Shown: positions 24,635-34,054 of the stretch, in pieces
Numbering within the stretch: position 1 is the first letter of the stretch
Layout: each line of letters begins with the position of its first letter
Origin: Candidatus Nitronauta litoralis
GTDB lineage: Bacteria > Nitrospinota > Nitrospinia > Nitrospinales > Nitrospinaceae
Assembly (NCBI GenBank): GCA_015698285.1
Contig: CP048685.1
Location: 310,001 to 374,000, forward strand
DNA length: 64,000 nt
Reading direction: 5' to 3'
The notes under the pieces: generated by a model
What the model was told of the DNA's origin: nothing
Databases searched by the model: none
Seen by the model: the letters and a program-made list of their open reading frames with translations, nothing else
Made by a program: the position numbers and the translations under genes

Positions 24635-25684
24635 CTACCACCGGCCCGGAATTTCTTTACCACAGTCCGGGCAATGGCCATTTTTGAGTCTATTGGAATG
24701 TACCCTGAAACCGACACGTTCTATCAAAACAGCATTGCATCCCGGGCAACAGGTGTTCTCAAGTCCCCTGGTCTGCCCCGGAAGATTGCCACAATACACA
24801 AAATTCAAACCGGCTTTCTTGCCGCAATCATAAGCCCTCAATAACGTCTCGACAGGAGTCCTGCCCCGGTCAGTCATCTTGTAATCAGGGTGAAACGCCG
24901 TTACATGCCAGGGGATATCGCACGATACATCAGCCAGAAATTCCGCTATCGATGAAAGCTCTCGTTCAGAGTCGTTGTAATCCGGGATCACCAGCGTCAC
25001 CACCTCAAGCCACATACCTGCCTCTTGCACGTGTTTGATAGTATCGAGTACTGCCTCAAAACTCCCGCCCAGCTTCCGGTAATTTTTTTCGTCGAAGCAT
25101 TTAAGATCAACTTTGTAGAAATCCACAAAAGGACGGATGTACTCGATCACCTCGGGTGTGCCGTGTCCGTTGGAAACGTAGGCCGTGTTCAACCCTTGCC
25201 TCCTGGCTTCCTGAAACACTTCCACAGCCCACTCGCTGGTGATGAGAGGCTCGTTGTACGTTGAAACGATTGTCTGTGCACCTTCCCGTTTCGCCACAGA
25301 ACATAGTTCTTCGGCTGTAATGTGGGTGAAGTTTTGCGTTGAAGCTTCGTCGCGCAGAGTCTGGGACGTGAACCAGTTCTGGCAATAGGCACATTTGAAA
25401 TCGCAGCCCAACATCCCGAAACTTAAAGCCCGGCTTCCCGGCAAAGCATGGAAGAAGGGCTTCTTTTCGATGGGGTCATTGTGAACACCGGCGGCGTAGT
25501 GGGCAGGGACTTTTAAAACGCCGTCTTCATTGAAACGAACCTTGCATACACCCCGTTGACCTGCCTTGAGTTCGCAAAGGTGACCACATGCCGTACACAA
25601 CAACCTGCCAGCGCTGAGATCGCGAACGAGTTCACCAGGTCTTGTATTATTGTCTAATGAAATTTTTTCCAGGATTGGGGCCAT
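24635..25684 (-). CDS. amrS: AmmeMemoRadiSam system radical SAM enzyme
   Basis: A radical SAM protein of the AmrS type. The iron-sulfur motif C-x3-C-x2-C is CDFKCAYC (with GMLGCDFKCAYCQNW). Before it comes a zinc-like cysteine set (LLCTACGHLCELKAGQRGVC), and at the C-terminus two further CxxC pairs (CCPGC and CPDCG). Conserved family stretches are VSTYNEPLI and YVSNGHGTPEVI. AmrS usually occurs with an AMMECR1 and a MEMO protein, neither of which is in this window. It starts 29 bases after the sufU stop, so it is likely part of the suf transcript, consistent with its need for Fe-S clusters. The substrate is not known. Confidence 0.9.
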   Translation of the reverse strand: MAPILEKISLDNNTRPGELVRDLSAGRLLCTACGHLCELKAGQRGVCKVRFNEDGVLKVPAHYAAGVHNDPIEKKPFFHALPGSRALSFGMLGCDFKCAYCQNWFTSQTLRDEASTQNFTHITAEELCSVAKREGAQTIVSTYNEPLITSEWAVEVFQEARRQGLNTAYVSNGHGTPEVIEYIRPFVDFYKVDLKCFDEKNYRKLGGSFEAVLDTIKHVQEAGMWLEVVTLVIPDYNDSERELSSIAEFLADVSCDIPWHVTAFHPDYKMTDRGRTPVETLLRAYDCGKKAGLNFVYCGNLPGQTRGLENTCCPGCNAVLIERVGFRVHSNRLKNGHCPDCGKEIPGRW

Positions 25685-25713
25685 CGGCCGGGCCCTTCAA
25701 AATGAAGGAGAGA

Positions 25714-26166
25714 TCACTCGGTTGTGATTTTTTCGTTTTTCTCAAGAGCTCCGATCATGGAATGCCATGAAAGTGAAGCGCACTTTACACGCGAAGAGAA
25801 TTCGCGCACCCCAACAAACATTTTTAACTTGCCTAAATGGTGCTCATCTTTTTCCGGGTCCAGATCTCCCGTTACCATTTTTTGAAACTCATCAAATACC
25901 ACCTTGGCTTCGTCTGTGGTTTTTCCTTTCAGAAACGCCGTCATCATCGAGGAGCTTGATTTTGAAATAGCACACCCCGATCCCATGAAGCTCGCATCTT
26001 CAATAATATTATCCGGAGTCACCTTGAGGTAAACCGTGTAATCATCCCCACACATCGGGTTTACCCCATGGCATGAATGCGTTGAGTCTTCCATTTCCCG
26101 GAAGTTTCGTGGCTTCTTGTTATGGTCTAAGATCACCTGCTGATAAAGCTCTTTATCGTACGACAT
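25714..26166 (-). CDS. sufU: SufU/IscU-type Fe-S assembly protein
   Basis: A 150-residue scaffold or sulfur-relay protein. The three conserved cysteines are in NPMCGDDYTVYL, GSGCAISKSSSSM and RVKCASLSWH, with the SufU-type insertion between the second and third. In SufU proteins these bind zinc and accept sulfur from SufS. It follows sufS after 57 bases on the same strand, which supports a SufS-SufU pair. No SufE is seen. Confidence 0.92.
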   Translation of the reverse strand: MSYDKELYQQVILDHNKKPRNFREMEDSTHSCHGVNPMCGDDYTVYLKVTPDNIIEDASFMGSGCAISKSSSSMMTAFLKGKTTDEAKVVFDEFQKMVTGDLDPEKDEHHLGKLKMFVGVREFSSRVKCASLSWHSMIGALEKNEKITTE

Positions 26167-26223
26167 CCATCGCCTTTCAAAATCTAAAAATTATTTTTGA
26201 CCTGCAATCAACAGTCACTTAAC

Positions 26224-27468
26224 TCAGGAAAACAGTTTAATTGCCTTTTTCAAACTTTCCGCCAGAGCATCCAGTTCTTCATACTTGTTATAGAAAGATA
26301 CAGATGCCCGCGTGGTCGCTGGGACCTTAAATCGCTGCATCGTGGGCTGGGCACAGTGATGACCCCCACGACAGGCAATACCGTCCTGATCGAGCAAAGT
26401 CACCACATCGTGGGGATGAATCACATCGCTGACAAAAGACAGGATACTCGCCTTGTTTTGCGCCGTCCCGACTATCTGCACGTTATCAATATCGTTCAGG
26501 AGTTTCGTTCCATATTCCAGGAGATCGTTTTCATACTCCGCAATTTTTTCGACTCCGATTGCATTCAAGTAGTCCACTGCAGCACCCAATCCAATAACTT
26601 GTGAAATCGGTGGCGTTCCTGCTTCGAACCGACTTGGAGGGTCGTTATACGTCGTTTTTTCTAACGTGACCTGCCGGATCATATCGCCACCAGTGACATA
26701 AGGGGGCATATCCTTAAGGACTTCCATCCGGCCGTACAACCCGCCGATTCCACTCGGCCCATACATTTTATGACCAGAGAAGGTATAGAAATCACAATCG
26801 ATGTCTTTCACATTAAGTTTCATGTGCGGCGTGCTTTGAGCGCCGTCGATCAATACCTTCGCACCCACTTTTTTCGCCATCGCGATGATTTCTTTGACTG
26901 GGTTAATGGTACCCAACGCGTTAGAGACGTGATTGACCGCCACTATTTTCGTGCGATCACTCAGCAGTTTTTCATATTCTTCCAGGATCAACTCACCCCG
27001 GTCATTTACCGGAATAGCTTTGAGAACAGCGCCGCGCTCTTCACAAACAACCTGCCAGGGTACTGTGTTGGCATGGTGTTCAATATTAGAAATGATGATC
27101 TCATCGCCTTCATTGATGAACGCTTTACCAAAACTGTGAGCTACCAGGTTGATCGCCTGCGTGGTGCCACTGGTAAAAATGATCTCATTGGGGTCGGGAG
27201 TGCCCAGCAGGTCGGCCACTTTTTTCCGGGCCTCGTCATACATCCGGGTCGACCCCTCGCTCAGGAAATACGCACCACGTCGTACAGTACCGTATTCTTC
27301 GGAATCAAATTTATGGACACGATTGATCACAGCCCAGGGTTTCTGGGTGGTCGCCGCATTGTCCAGATACACCAGAGGATTGCCGTGCACGATTTGCTTC
27401 AGCACAGGAAAATCCGCACGGATTTTATCGACATCGAAGGGAAGGGTTTCGACGGTGGAATCAGTCAT
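26224..27468 (-). CDS. sufS: Cysteine desulfurase SufS
   Basis: PLP enzyme that takes sulfur from cysteine for Fe-S clusters. The PLP lysine motif is FSGHKMYGPSGIGGLYG, the N-terminal part has YLDNAATTQKP, and the active-site cysteine lies in ACRGGHHCAQPTM, which is the SufS (group II) form. Length is 414 residues. The start at 27468 overlaps the sufD stop by eight bases, so translation is coupled. Confidence 0.95.
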   Translation of the reverse strand: MTDSTVETLPFDVDKIRADFPVLKQIVHGNPLVYLDNAATTQKPWAVINRVHKFDSEEYGTVRRGAYFLSEGSTRMYDEARKKVADLLGTPDPNEIIFTSGTTQAINLVAHSFGKAFINEGDEIIISNIEHHANTVPWQVVCEERGAVLKAIPVNDRGELILEEYEKLLSDRTKIVAVNHVSNALGTINPVKEIIAMAKKVGAKVLIDGAQSTPHMKLNVKDIDCDFYTFSGHKMYGPSGIGGLYGRMEVLKDMPPYVTGGDMIRQVTLEKTTYNDPPSRFEAGTPPISQVIGLGAAVDYLNAIGVEKIAEYENDLLEYGTKLLNDIDNVQIVGTAQNKASILSFVSDVIHPHDVVTLLDQDGIACRGGHHCAQPTMQRFKVPATTRASVSFYNKYEELDALAESLKKAIKLFS

Positions 27469-28771
27469 TCTTCACCTCAAGTTTTTTTAGTAAAAGGGCT
27501 TTCATATCCGCCAGTACTTCCGGGTAGGGCACCTGACTGATCAGGCTTTCCACGAAACTTGTGGTGAGCAGCTCAGTTGCAAGGTCCCCGGGGAGTCCAC
27601 GGGTTTTAAGATAAAACAGCTGGTCTTCATCAATCTGTCCGACGGTCGCACCATGGGTGCATTTCACATCATCGGCAAAGATCATCAGGTTTGGTTTATT
27701 GTCCGCATGCGCTGTGTCGGACAACATCAGGTTGTTGATCAACTGGTGGGAAGAAGTCAGTTGAGCCCCTTCATTGACGATGACTGTTCCGTCGACACTG
27801 GAGCGCCCCTTATCATTGATTACATTTTTGAAAAGCTGATGGCTGATGGTGTGCGGTGCTTCATGATGAATACGAATAAAGTGATGCGATTGGTCCTCAT
27901 TGATTAGAACGGAAGCATTGGTCAGTCTGGCCTCGGCTCCTTCACCCTGCAAACGGATTTCACTGTGAACCCGCGCGAGTTTGCTGCCGCCGGAACCACA
28001 AAGCGCATTGAAGCGGCTGTCGCGTCCTTGAAACACACGGATCTTTTCCATGTGCCAGGCTTCAGCATGGTCGGCCTGCACCCGGGCAAGCGAAACACTG
28101 GCACCATCGTCCAAAATAAAATCCTGAACCGAATTGACAAAATACCCAGCGCCAGTGCCGATGTATTTTGTCACCAGTTTTACTTCAGACGTCCGTCCGA
28201 CCCTGACCAACAGGCGCGCATGGTGCGTTGCCGGAGTTTTTGTTTCCGTGCCAATAGTCAACACCTGCAAAGGCGTTTCCATAACAGTTCCTGCCGCAAC
28301 CTCAATCAGGAGCCCGCCTTTTAAAAACGCTGCGTTGAGGCAGGCGAAAACATCGTTTTCACCTTCGATGGTTTTTTCAAGGTGCGTCTTGATGTCGTCT
28401 TGTGACAATGCCTCTTCAAGAGCGATGAGTTTAACCCCCTGAGGCAATCCACTGGTATTGGATAAGCTTTCATCGTAAACACCGTCGACAAATACAATGC
28501 GGGAATCCTGACAGGATGCATAGGTGTTGGCATCTACAGAGGCCGGCTCGACCTTCCCAGAACTCAGTTGAAACTCCGTACCCGAAATTTCATGCGTGTT
28601 GACGAAGGTGTACATCTCGTGCTTGGGATGGGGAAATCCCAGCGTTTCGAAGCGTGCAATTCCTTTATCGTTAATTGATCGAAAAGAGGGACTCGCACCG
28701 GATTCCAGAAACTTGCGATGCAGTTCCTGAACAGCGGCCTCCCCTTTTTGTTCTGCGATAATATCCGACAT
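27461..28771 (-). CDS. sufD: Fe-S cluster assembly protein SufD
   Basis: Partner of SufB in the SufBCD scaffold. The C-terminal beta-helix core is seen in SSVDGTVIVNEGAQLTSSHQ, DDVKCTHGATVGQIDEDQLF and YLKTRGL, the common SufB/SufD signature. I chose ATG 28771 because AGGAG lies just upstream and the product then begins MSDIIAEQKG (436 residues); an upstream start at 28840 would lie inside sufC. It is ten bases after the sufC stop and overlaps sufS. Confidence 0.93.
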   Translation of the reverse strand: MSDIIAEQKGEAAVQELHRKFLESGASPSFRSINDKGIARFETLGFPHPKHEMYTFVNTHEISGTEFQLSSGKVEPASVDANTYASCQDSRIVFVDGVYDESLSNTSGLPQGVKLIALEEALSQDDIKTHLEKTIEGENDVFACLNAAFLKGGLLIEVAAGTVMETPLQVLTIGTETKTPATHHARLLVRVGRTSEVKLVTKYIGTGAGYFVNSVQDFILDDGASVSLARVQADHAEAWHMEKIRVFQGRDSRFNALCGSGGSKLARVHSEIRLQGEGAEARLTNASVLINEDQSHHFIRIHHEAPHTISHQLFKNVINDKGRSSVDGTVIVNEGAQLTSSHQLINNLMLSDTAHADNKPNLMIFADDVKCTHGATVGQIDEDQLFYLKTRGLPGDLATELLTTSFVESLISQVPYPEVLADMKALLLKKLEVKND

Positions 28772-28781
28772 GGGTCTCCTT

Positions 28782-29540
28782 TTAATTGGCAGTCTCGGCA
28801 ACGACCCAGTCGTAACCTTGTTTTTCCAGTTCCAGGGCAAGTTCCTTGCCTCCGGACTTTAAAATTTTTCCCTTGCCGAATACATGGACATAATGCGGCT
28901 GGATGTAATTGAGCAGGCGCTGGTAATGGGTGATCAGAATAAGGGCATTGTCCTTATTGATGAGTTTGTTCACACCCCCCGAGACGGCTTTTAAGGCGTC
29001 AATGTCGAGACCGGAGTCGGTTTCATCAAGAACGGCAAGACTCGGATTGAGCACTGCCATTTGGAGGATTTCATTTTTCTTTTTTTCACCACCGGAGAAT
29101 CCGTCGTTCAAAAACCGATGTTTGTACTTTGGGTCCATCTCCACCGTTTTCATTTTTTCATCGAGCAACTCATCAAAATCAAGTGGATCGAGCTCATCCT
29201 CGCCCTTGCTCACCAACTGCGCGTTATAGGCCAGACGCAGAAATTCAGCGTTGTTGACTCCTGGAATCTCCACAGGGTACTGGAAACCGAGGAAAATTCC
29301 GGCAAGCGCACGCTGCTCCGGCTCCAGTTCCAGCAGATCTTTCCCTTTATAGGTGATCGACCCCTGAGTCACTTCGTAAGACGGGTGTCCCGCCAGCACT
29401 TTTGACAACGTGCTTTTCCCAGAGCCGTTAGGCCCCATGATGGCGTGCACCTCACCAGCGTTGATCGTTAGGGAAACACCTTTGACAATTTCCGTGCCTT
29501 CAAACCCTGCATGTAAATCTTTTATTTCAAGCAACGACAT
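28782..29540 (-). CDS. sufC: Fe-S assembly ATPase SufC
   Basis: Cytoplasmic ABC ATPase of the SufBCD complex. Walker A GPNGSGKSTLSKVLAG, signature FSGGEKKKNEILQM and Walker B LAVLDETDSGLDIDALK are all present, with the SufC-specific FLGFQYPVEIPGV after the Q-loop. 252 residues, standard length. It is separated from sufB by 154 bases containing an inverted repeat. Confidence 0.96.
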   Translation of the reverse strand: MSLLEIKDLHAGFEGTEIVKGVSLTINAGEVHAIMGPNGSGKSTLSKVLAGHPSYEVTQGSITYKGKDLLELEPEQRALAGIFLGFQYPVEIPGVNNAEFLRLAYNAQLVSKGEDELDPLDFDELLDEKMKTVEMDPKYKHRFLNDGFSGGEKKKNEILQMAVLNPSLAVLDETDSGLDIDALKAVSGGVNKLINKDNALILITHYQRLLNYIQPHYVHVFGKGKILKSGGKELALELEKQGYDWVVAETAN

Positions 29541-29643
29541 TTATTGTTTTCCTCAGATTAATTAAATCTTTATTTGAAAATTTTCAAGACCTGCATCTTA
29601 GTCCGTTGGAATCAAGCACCTCTAAAAACGAGAGCCAGACCCC

Positions 29644-29682
29644 GTGACAATAGTCACAAGGCCCGGCCGGTTTTAATCCGGA
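29644..29682 (-). other. Inverted repeats between sufB and sufC
   Basis: The 154-base gap 29541-29694 is the only sizeable break inside the suf run. It holds GTGAC-AATA-GTCAC (29644-29657) and a second small palindrome CCGG-TTTTAAT-CCGG (29668-29682). No T run follows on the minus strand, so a terminator is unlikely. It might be an RNA processing or partial attenuation site that sets SufB against SufCD levels. Confidence 0.4.
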
Positions 29683-29694
29683 TTCAAACAGGTG

Positions 29695-31155
29695 TCAGCC
29701 GACGCTGTCTTCCAGTTTGAGCGCCAGAAGTTTTTGCGCTTCCACAGCAAATTCCATTGGCAACTGTTTGAACACTTCCTTACAAAATCCGTTGATCACA
29801 GTCTGGATCGCATTTTCACGAGAGATCCCGCGCGACTCAAAGTAGAACAACTGATCCTCTGAAATTTTTGAAGTCGAGGCCTCGTGTTCCAGTTGAACAG
29901 AACTGTTGGCAGTTTCTATGTAAGGAAACGTGTGGGCGGAACATTTATCCCCTACCAGCATGCTGTCGCACTGCGTGTAGTTCCTTGCGTTTTTGGCTTT
30001 AGGCCCAACCTTCACCTGACCACGATAACTGTTGCTCGACTTGTCTGCCGAGATCCCTTTCGAGATGATGCTTGAGCGGGTGTTTTCGCCAATGTGGATC
30101 ATCTTGGTTCCGGTATCCGCCTGCATCAAGCCATTGGTCAGCGCGACTGAATAAAATTCGCCCTGCGTGTTGTCACCCTGCAGAATGCAGCTCGGGTATT
30201 TCCAGGTGATGGCGGAACCGGTCTCTACTTGTGTCCAGGAAATTTTAGAGTTGTCGCCCACACACTTGCCACGTTTCGTGACGAAGTTGTAGATACCCCC
30301 CTTGCCCGTTTCCGGATCACCGGCATACCAGTTTTGAACCGTGCTGTACTTGATCTCCGCGTTTTCGAGCGTGACCAGTTCAACCACCGCCGCATGTAAC
30401 TGGTTCGTATCGAACTGAGGCGCGGTACACCCTTCCAGATACGACACATAACTGTTTTCTGCGCAGATTATGAGTGTACGTTCGAACTGTCCTGTCTCTT
30501 GGGTGTTGATCCGGAAGTACGTCGACAGTTCCATCGGAGAAATGGTATCCGGGGGAATGTAGACAAAGGAACCATCGGTGAACACAGCGCTGTTGAGCGC
30601 AGAATAAAAATTATCTCCAATGGGCACCACAGTACCTAGGTATTCCTCCACCAGCTCCGGGTATTCCTGTAAAGCTTCCGAAATAGGACAGAAGATGATG
30701 CCCACTTCCATCAACTTTTTCTTGTGAGTTGTGGCAACACTGACACTGTCGAATACCGCGTCAACTGCAACATTGGCCAGCTTCTTTTGCTCATCAAGCG
30801 GGATACCCAGCTTATCAAATGTCCTGAGCAATTCTGGATCGACCTCGTCAATACTCTCCAACACCTTTTTCGGTTTGGGAGCAGAGTAATAAGAGATGTC
30901 CTGAAAATCGATTTTCGGGTAATGCACATTCGGCCACTTGGGCTCTTCCATCGTCAGCCATTTTTTATAAGCTTTGAGACGGAAATTGAGCATGAATTCC
31001 GGCTCATTCTTTTTCTTCGAAATATGGCGAATGACATCTTCGTTCAAGCCCTTCGGCAGGGTGTCCGATTCGATGTCGGTGGTAAAACCGTACTTGTATT
31101 GACCACGGTCCTCCAGAACTTCATCAACGCTTGGGGACTTGGTTGGGTCTGTCAT
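29695..31155 (-). CDS. sufB: Fe-S cluster assembly protein SufB
   Basis: Core scaffold subunit. Clear family stretches are [42 protein letters not shown] and [19 protein letters not shown] (with the conserved cysteine), and the C-terminal [13 protein letters not shown]. Length is 486 residues. It starts 36 bases after the NifU-like gene. Confidence 0.96.
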   Translation of the reverse strand: MTDPTKSPSVDEVLEDRGQYKYGFTTDIESDTLPKGLNEDVIRHISKKKNEPEFMLNFRLKAYKKWLTMEEPKWPNVHYPKIDFQDISYYSAPKPKKVLESIDEVDPELLRTFDKLGIPLDEQKKLANVAVDAVFDSVSVATTHKKKLMEVGIIFCPISEALQEYPELVEEYLGTVVPIGDNFYSALNSAVFTDGSFVYIPPDTISPMELSTYFRINTQETGQFERTLIICAENSYVSYLEGCTAPQFDTNQLHAAVVELVTLENAEIKYSTVQNWYAGDPETGKGGIYNFVTKRGKCVGDNSKISWTQVETGSAITWKYPSCILQGDNTQGEFYSVALTNGLMQADTGTKMIHIGENTRSSIISKGISADKSSNSYRGQVKVGPKAKNARNYTQCDSMLVGDKCSAHTFPYIETANSSVQLEHEASTSKISEDQLFYFESRGISRENAIQTVINGFCKEVFKQLPMEFAVEAQKLLALKLEDSVG

Positions 31156-31191
31156 ATTTTTAAACTCCTAACGAGTTTTTTAATAATTACG

Positions 31192-31938
31192 TTACATATT
31201 GGGAACAACCTGCAACTCCGGATACACATTGGTTCGCAGGGCTTGTTCAATAAACGATAGCGTTGCACCAAGAGAAGAACCGCAACTACCGCAGGCCCCC
31301 TGGTATTGCACCATCACCTTTTCTCCATCAACAATTTCCAGGACCTGGATATTGCCGCCATCAGCCATCAACGCGGGACGCACTTTTTCAGTCAGTACCA
31401 TGTCGACTTGCTGGATCTGTTCTTCCTCGGAAAGCCCCAACCAGGCCTGCTCGGCCAAAGTCAGGTCCTTGAAGGTGGACGCTGGTTTTCCCGCTTCCTT
31501 TACCGACGCACTGACTGCAGCCAGAGCTTTGGAGTTGGGGTAGTTTTCCTTAATGATTTTCATCAACTCGGCAACCGAAGCAAGCGACTTGGTTTTGGAT
31601 TCCGGAATCGCAGGAACACCTTCCTCGTCACGCAATTGCCTCTCTACATCTTCACCAGTAAGAGTGCAAGCCTCGTCAATTGTGAGACCTTTCACCATTG
31701 AACTGAGAGTTTCACAGATACCCAGGGACACTTTGCCCCCATAAGCGAAGAATTTGGAACTGTATACGCGGTCCTCAGAAGGATCGACCAGCCAGTACAG
31801 TTTCATGTCCTTGAACTTGGCTTCGACCAGCGCAAGCCCCTTTTCAGTGGCTTCTTCTTTATAAAAAGCGCCCCGGTGCTTTGGCTGACCTGCAGCCTCA
31901 TCGAATTTCTGGGAAAATTTTTCCTCAACAGCAGACAT
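31192..31938 (-). CDS. NifU-like Fe-S protein (IscU-like plus NifU C-terminal domains)
   Basis: First gene of the suf run. The N-terminal half (about 1-110) resembles an IscU/NifU N-domain in order but keeps only one of its usual cysteines (SLGICETLSSM), so it is probably not a working scaffold. The C-terminal domain (about 175-245) is a full NifU/Nfu domain with VRPALMADGGNIQVLEI and the cluster-binding GACGSCGSSLGATL. It would carry clusters from SufBCD to target proteins. 248 residues. Confidence 0.88.
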   Translation of the reverse strand: MSAVEEKFSQKFDEAAGQPKHRGAFYKEEATEKGLALVEAKFKDMKLYWLVDPSEDRVYSSKFFAYGGKVSLGICETLSSMVKGLTIDEACTLTGEDVERQLRDEEGVPAIPESKTKSLASVAELMKIIKENYPNSKALAAVSASVKEAGKPASTFKDLTLAEQAWLGLSEEEQIQQVDMVLTEKVRPALMADGGNIQVLEIVDGEKVMVQYQGACGSCGSSLGATLSFIEQALRTNVYPELQVVPNM

Positions 31939-32017
31939 AAGCTTTTATTTTCAATAAGTTAAAATGAGCCCCTCATTTGGAGCATCATTGGAATGGAAAT
32001 CTGGTTATTGTAAAGGA

Positions 32018-32045
32018 ATTATACTCCAACCCCTTAAATAAACAA
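32018..32045 (-). promoter_or_regulatory. Candidate promoter of the suf operon
   Basis: On the minus strand TTGTTT (32045-32040) and a perfect TATAAT (32023-32018) are separated by 16 bases, about 80 bases upstream of the NifU-like start. No IscR-type palindrome is obvious around it. The rest of the divergent gap to moaA (31939-32324) contains the structured segment at 32243-32278. Confidence 0.5.
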
Positions 32046-32242
32046 CCTTTCACAGTTTAAGATGCGCGCGACCCGTAAAAAGTTCCTGCTGTTCCTGAAT
32101 TTAAACCCACTTATAGATAAATTTCTTTGGTTTCACAGTCCAGGTCTCTAAAAAACGACGAAAATCATTGCCTCAGAAAACAACACAATTCCGGGAATTT
32201 AGGAAGGAAACGGGGTATAATTTGTAGCAAGCATAGGAACCT

Positions 32243-32278
32243 CCGGGACAGACCAAATAAATTTGGCTTCAATCCCGG
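32243..32278 (+). other. Nested hairpin in the moaA upstream region
   Basis: An outer stem CCGGGA (32243-32248) with TCCCGG (32273-32278) encloses an inner stem CCAAA (32253-32257) with TTTGG (32262-32266). It ends 46 bases before the moaA ATG. It could be a leader RNA structure controlling moaA. It does not match the Moco riboswitch as I know it, but I cannot score this without a covariance model. Confidence 0.4.
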
Positions 32279-32324
32279 GAATTATGGTCGTCCCGCGCCT
32301 TTCTGGGACTGTTTGAGGCATTCC

Positions 32325-33338
32325 ATGAGCGTAGATACCCAACCACAGCGCCCTATCCTGAAAGACGGAATGGGCAGAACCATAGTCAATCTCCGGATTT
32401 CCGTCACGGACCGGTGCAATTTCCGCTGTACCTATTGCATGCCTGCTGACAACGTCGAGTTCATGGACCGCGAAAAACTGCTGTCTTTTGAAGAACTCAC
32501 TCGTGTCGTGCAGGTAGTCTCCAAAATGGGGATCTACCGGCTGCGCCTTACGGGCGGTGAGCCTCTTTTACGCAAAGACCTGCCAAGCCTCGTAAAAATG
32601 CTGAAAGGAGTCCAGGGCATCGAAGATGTCGCCATGACCACCAACGCGTTCTTCCTGAAAGAACACGCCCAGGCACTTGCAGACGCTGGTTTGAGTCGAC
32701 TCAACATCAGCCTCGACGCTCTCGACAAGGAAAAATTCGCCCACGTCAACCGCCGCGACTGTGTTCAGCAGGTTCTCGACGGTATCGCCAAAGCCCGCGA
32801 TGTTGGATTCCAGTCAATCAAGATCAACGCCGTTGCGATGAAGGGTTTCTCTGAAGACGAGATTATCAAGCTTGTAGAGTACGGTCGGTCGGATGGTTTT
32901 GAAATCCGCTTCATCGAATTCATGCCACTGGATGCTGACAAAACCTGGGAACGCGACAAGGTCCTGTTTGGCCACGAGATCGTCGACATCATCAAAGCAA
33001 AGTTTCCGCTGGAGCCGATCCAGGATTCACTCGAAATCGGACCGGCCAGCGAATTCCGCTTTGCCGACGGTAAAGGAAAAATCGGGATCATCACCGCTGT
33101 GAGCAATCCCTTTTGTGACTACTGCAACCGCATCCGTATGACAGCGGACGGCAAGCTTCGCACCTGTCTCTTCTCCGAAAACGAGCACAATCTGAAAGAA
33201 CTGATCCGGGGTGGAGCAAGCGATGCGGATATAGAACAAAGAATCCGCGAGGCACTGGTCATTAAAGAACCAGGACACAAAATCAACCTGGATGATTTCA
33301 AGCGGCCAGAACGCGCCATGCACGCAATTGGCGGCTGA
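32325..33338 (+). CDS. moaA: GTP 3',8-cyclase MoaA (molybdenum cofactor)
   Basis: Radical SAM enzyme for the first step of molybdopterin synthesis. The N-terminal cluster motif is DRCNFRCTYCMP. The C-terminal second cluster is in NPFCDYCNRIRMTADGKLRTC (quoted in part: CDYCNRIRMTADGK), and the essential C-terminal Gly-Gly is present as the last residues (AIGG). I chose ATG 32325 (337 residues) because GAGG lies six bases upstream and the family begins there; the open frame upstream to 32127 has no family likeness. No other moa genes are nearby. Confidence 0.95.
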   Translation: MSVDTQPQRPILKDGMGRTIVNLRISVTDRCNFRCTYCMPADNVEFMDREKLLSFEELTRVVQVVSKMGIYRLRLTGGEPLLRKDLPSLVKMLKGVQGIEDVAMTTNAFFLKEHAQALADAGLSRLNISLDALDKEKFAHVNRRDCVQQVLDGIAKARDVGFQSIKINAVAMKGFSEDEIIKLVEYGRSDGFEIRFIEFMPLDADKTWERDKVLFGHEIVDIIKAKFPLEPIQDSLEIGPASEFRFADGKGKIGIITAVSNPFCDYCNRIRMTADGKLRTCLFSENEHNLKELIRGGASDADIEQRIREALVIKEPGHKINLDDFKRPERAMHAIGG

Positions 33339-33595
33339 TCCCCGGATTCCAACTTCCTGCCCTTCTAAATCCCTGCACTTTTTGCAATACTCAGGTTAAA
33401 TTTTCGTCCATAAGGCGCGGAAGTTCCATGTTTTCAACCCATTTTTTTTTACCCCTTTATTTACCTCCCAAAGCCATCCAAAAACAGATGGACCATGGTG
33501 GCGAAGCGACCGATAAGGAATATAATAAAGGCAGAAAGTGTTTTGAAGGGACTTCACACTTTGAACCCCTTCAACTTAAGTTTCACCTCCTCCTC

Positions 33596-33629
33596 AATCC
33601 GGGAGCGTTCCCCCCAACGCTCCCGGATT
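33596..33629 (+). terminator. Perfect 14-bp hairpin downstream of moaA
   Basis: Positions 33596-33609 and 33616-33629 are perfectly complementary around a CCCCCC loop and are followed by a C/T-rich rather than pure T tract. It is the best terminator candidate for moaA although it is 258 bases from the stop. The gap 33339-34054 otherwise holds only repeats (33735-33796 and a CCCGGAGG/CCTCCGGG palindrome at 33808-33850) and no convincing gene. Confidence 0.55.
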
Positions 33630-33734
33630 CTTCTTTGTTCGCCTTTTCAAAATTTTCCCTTACGTCAAAGTTTGTGCTAATTTGAACCCGATTTAGGAAG
33701 AGCTTGGCCAAAGCGGGATATTTTGGAGCAAAGC

Positions 33735-33796
33735 GAGCGTCATTGCGAGGAGTCCTTCGACAAGCTCAGGATAAACTCTAGCGACGAAGCAATCCA
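33735..33796. repeat. Chimeric repeat: family A inside a GTCATTGCGAGG repeat
   Basis: The outer arms, GAGCGTCATTGCGAGGAG (33735-33752) and AGCGACGAAGCAATCCAG (33780-33796), are the two halves of a well-known dispersed bacterial repeat that are normally nearly contiguous. Between them lie 27 bases (33753-33779) containing TTCGACAAGCTCAGGATAAA, a diverged family A unit. The same arrangement with different outer arms occurs at 35006-35060. Confidence 0.7.
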
Positions 33797-34054
33797 GCCG
33801 TGCAACGCCCGGAGGAAACTGGAAATAACCTCTGGATCTACCCCTCCGGGGCACTAGAGCTTTGGAAAAATACCGTGGCCGCGCATCCTCTGGTCGCTTG
33901 CGATGGCGGGTTTTTTGCCGCCAGTGGTATCAGACCGATCCGCTTTTGTTTTGGAATCTTGCAAAACCCTCAAAATAAAACTGCTGCTAAAATGACAGGC
34001 TGCTCACGACTGACTCGATAACCTCAAATTTAAAGCACAAGTAAACAACCCGCT

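Noticed and set aside
26770-27540. 256-codon plus-strand frame
   Set aside because: Antisense to sufS, which is certain from its PLP and cysteine motifs.
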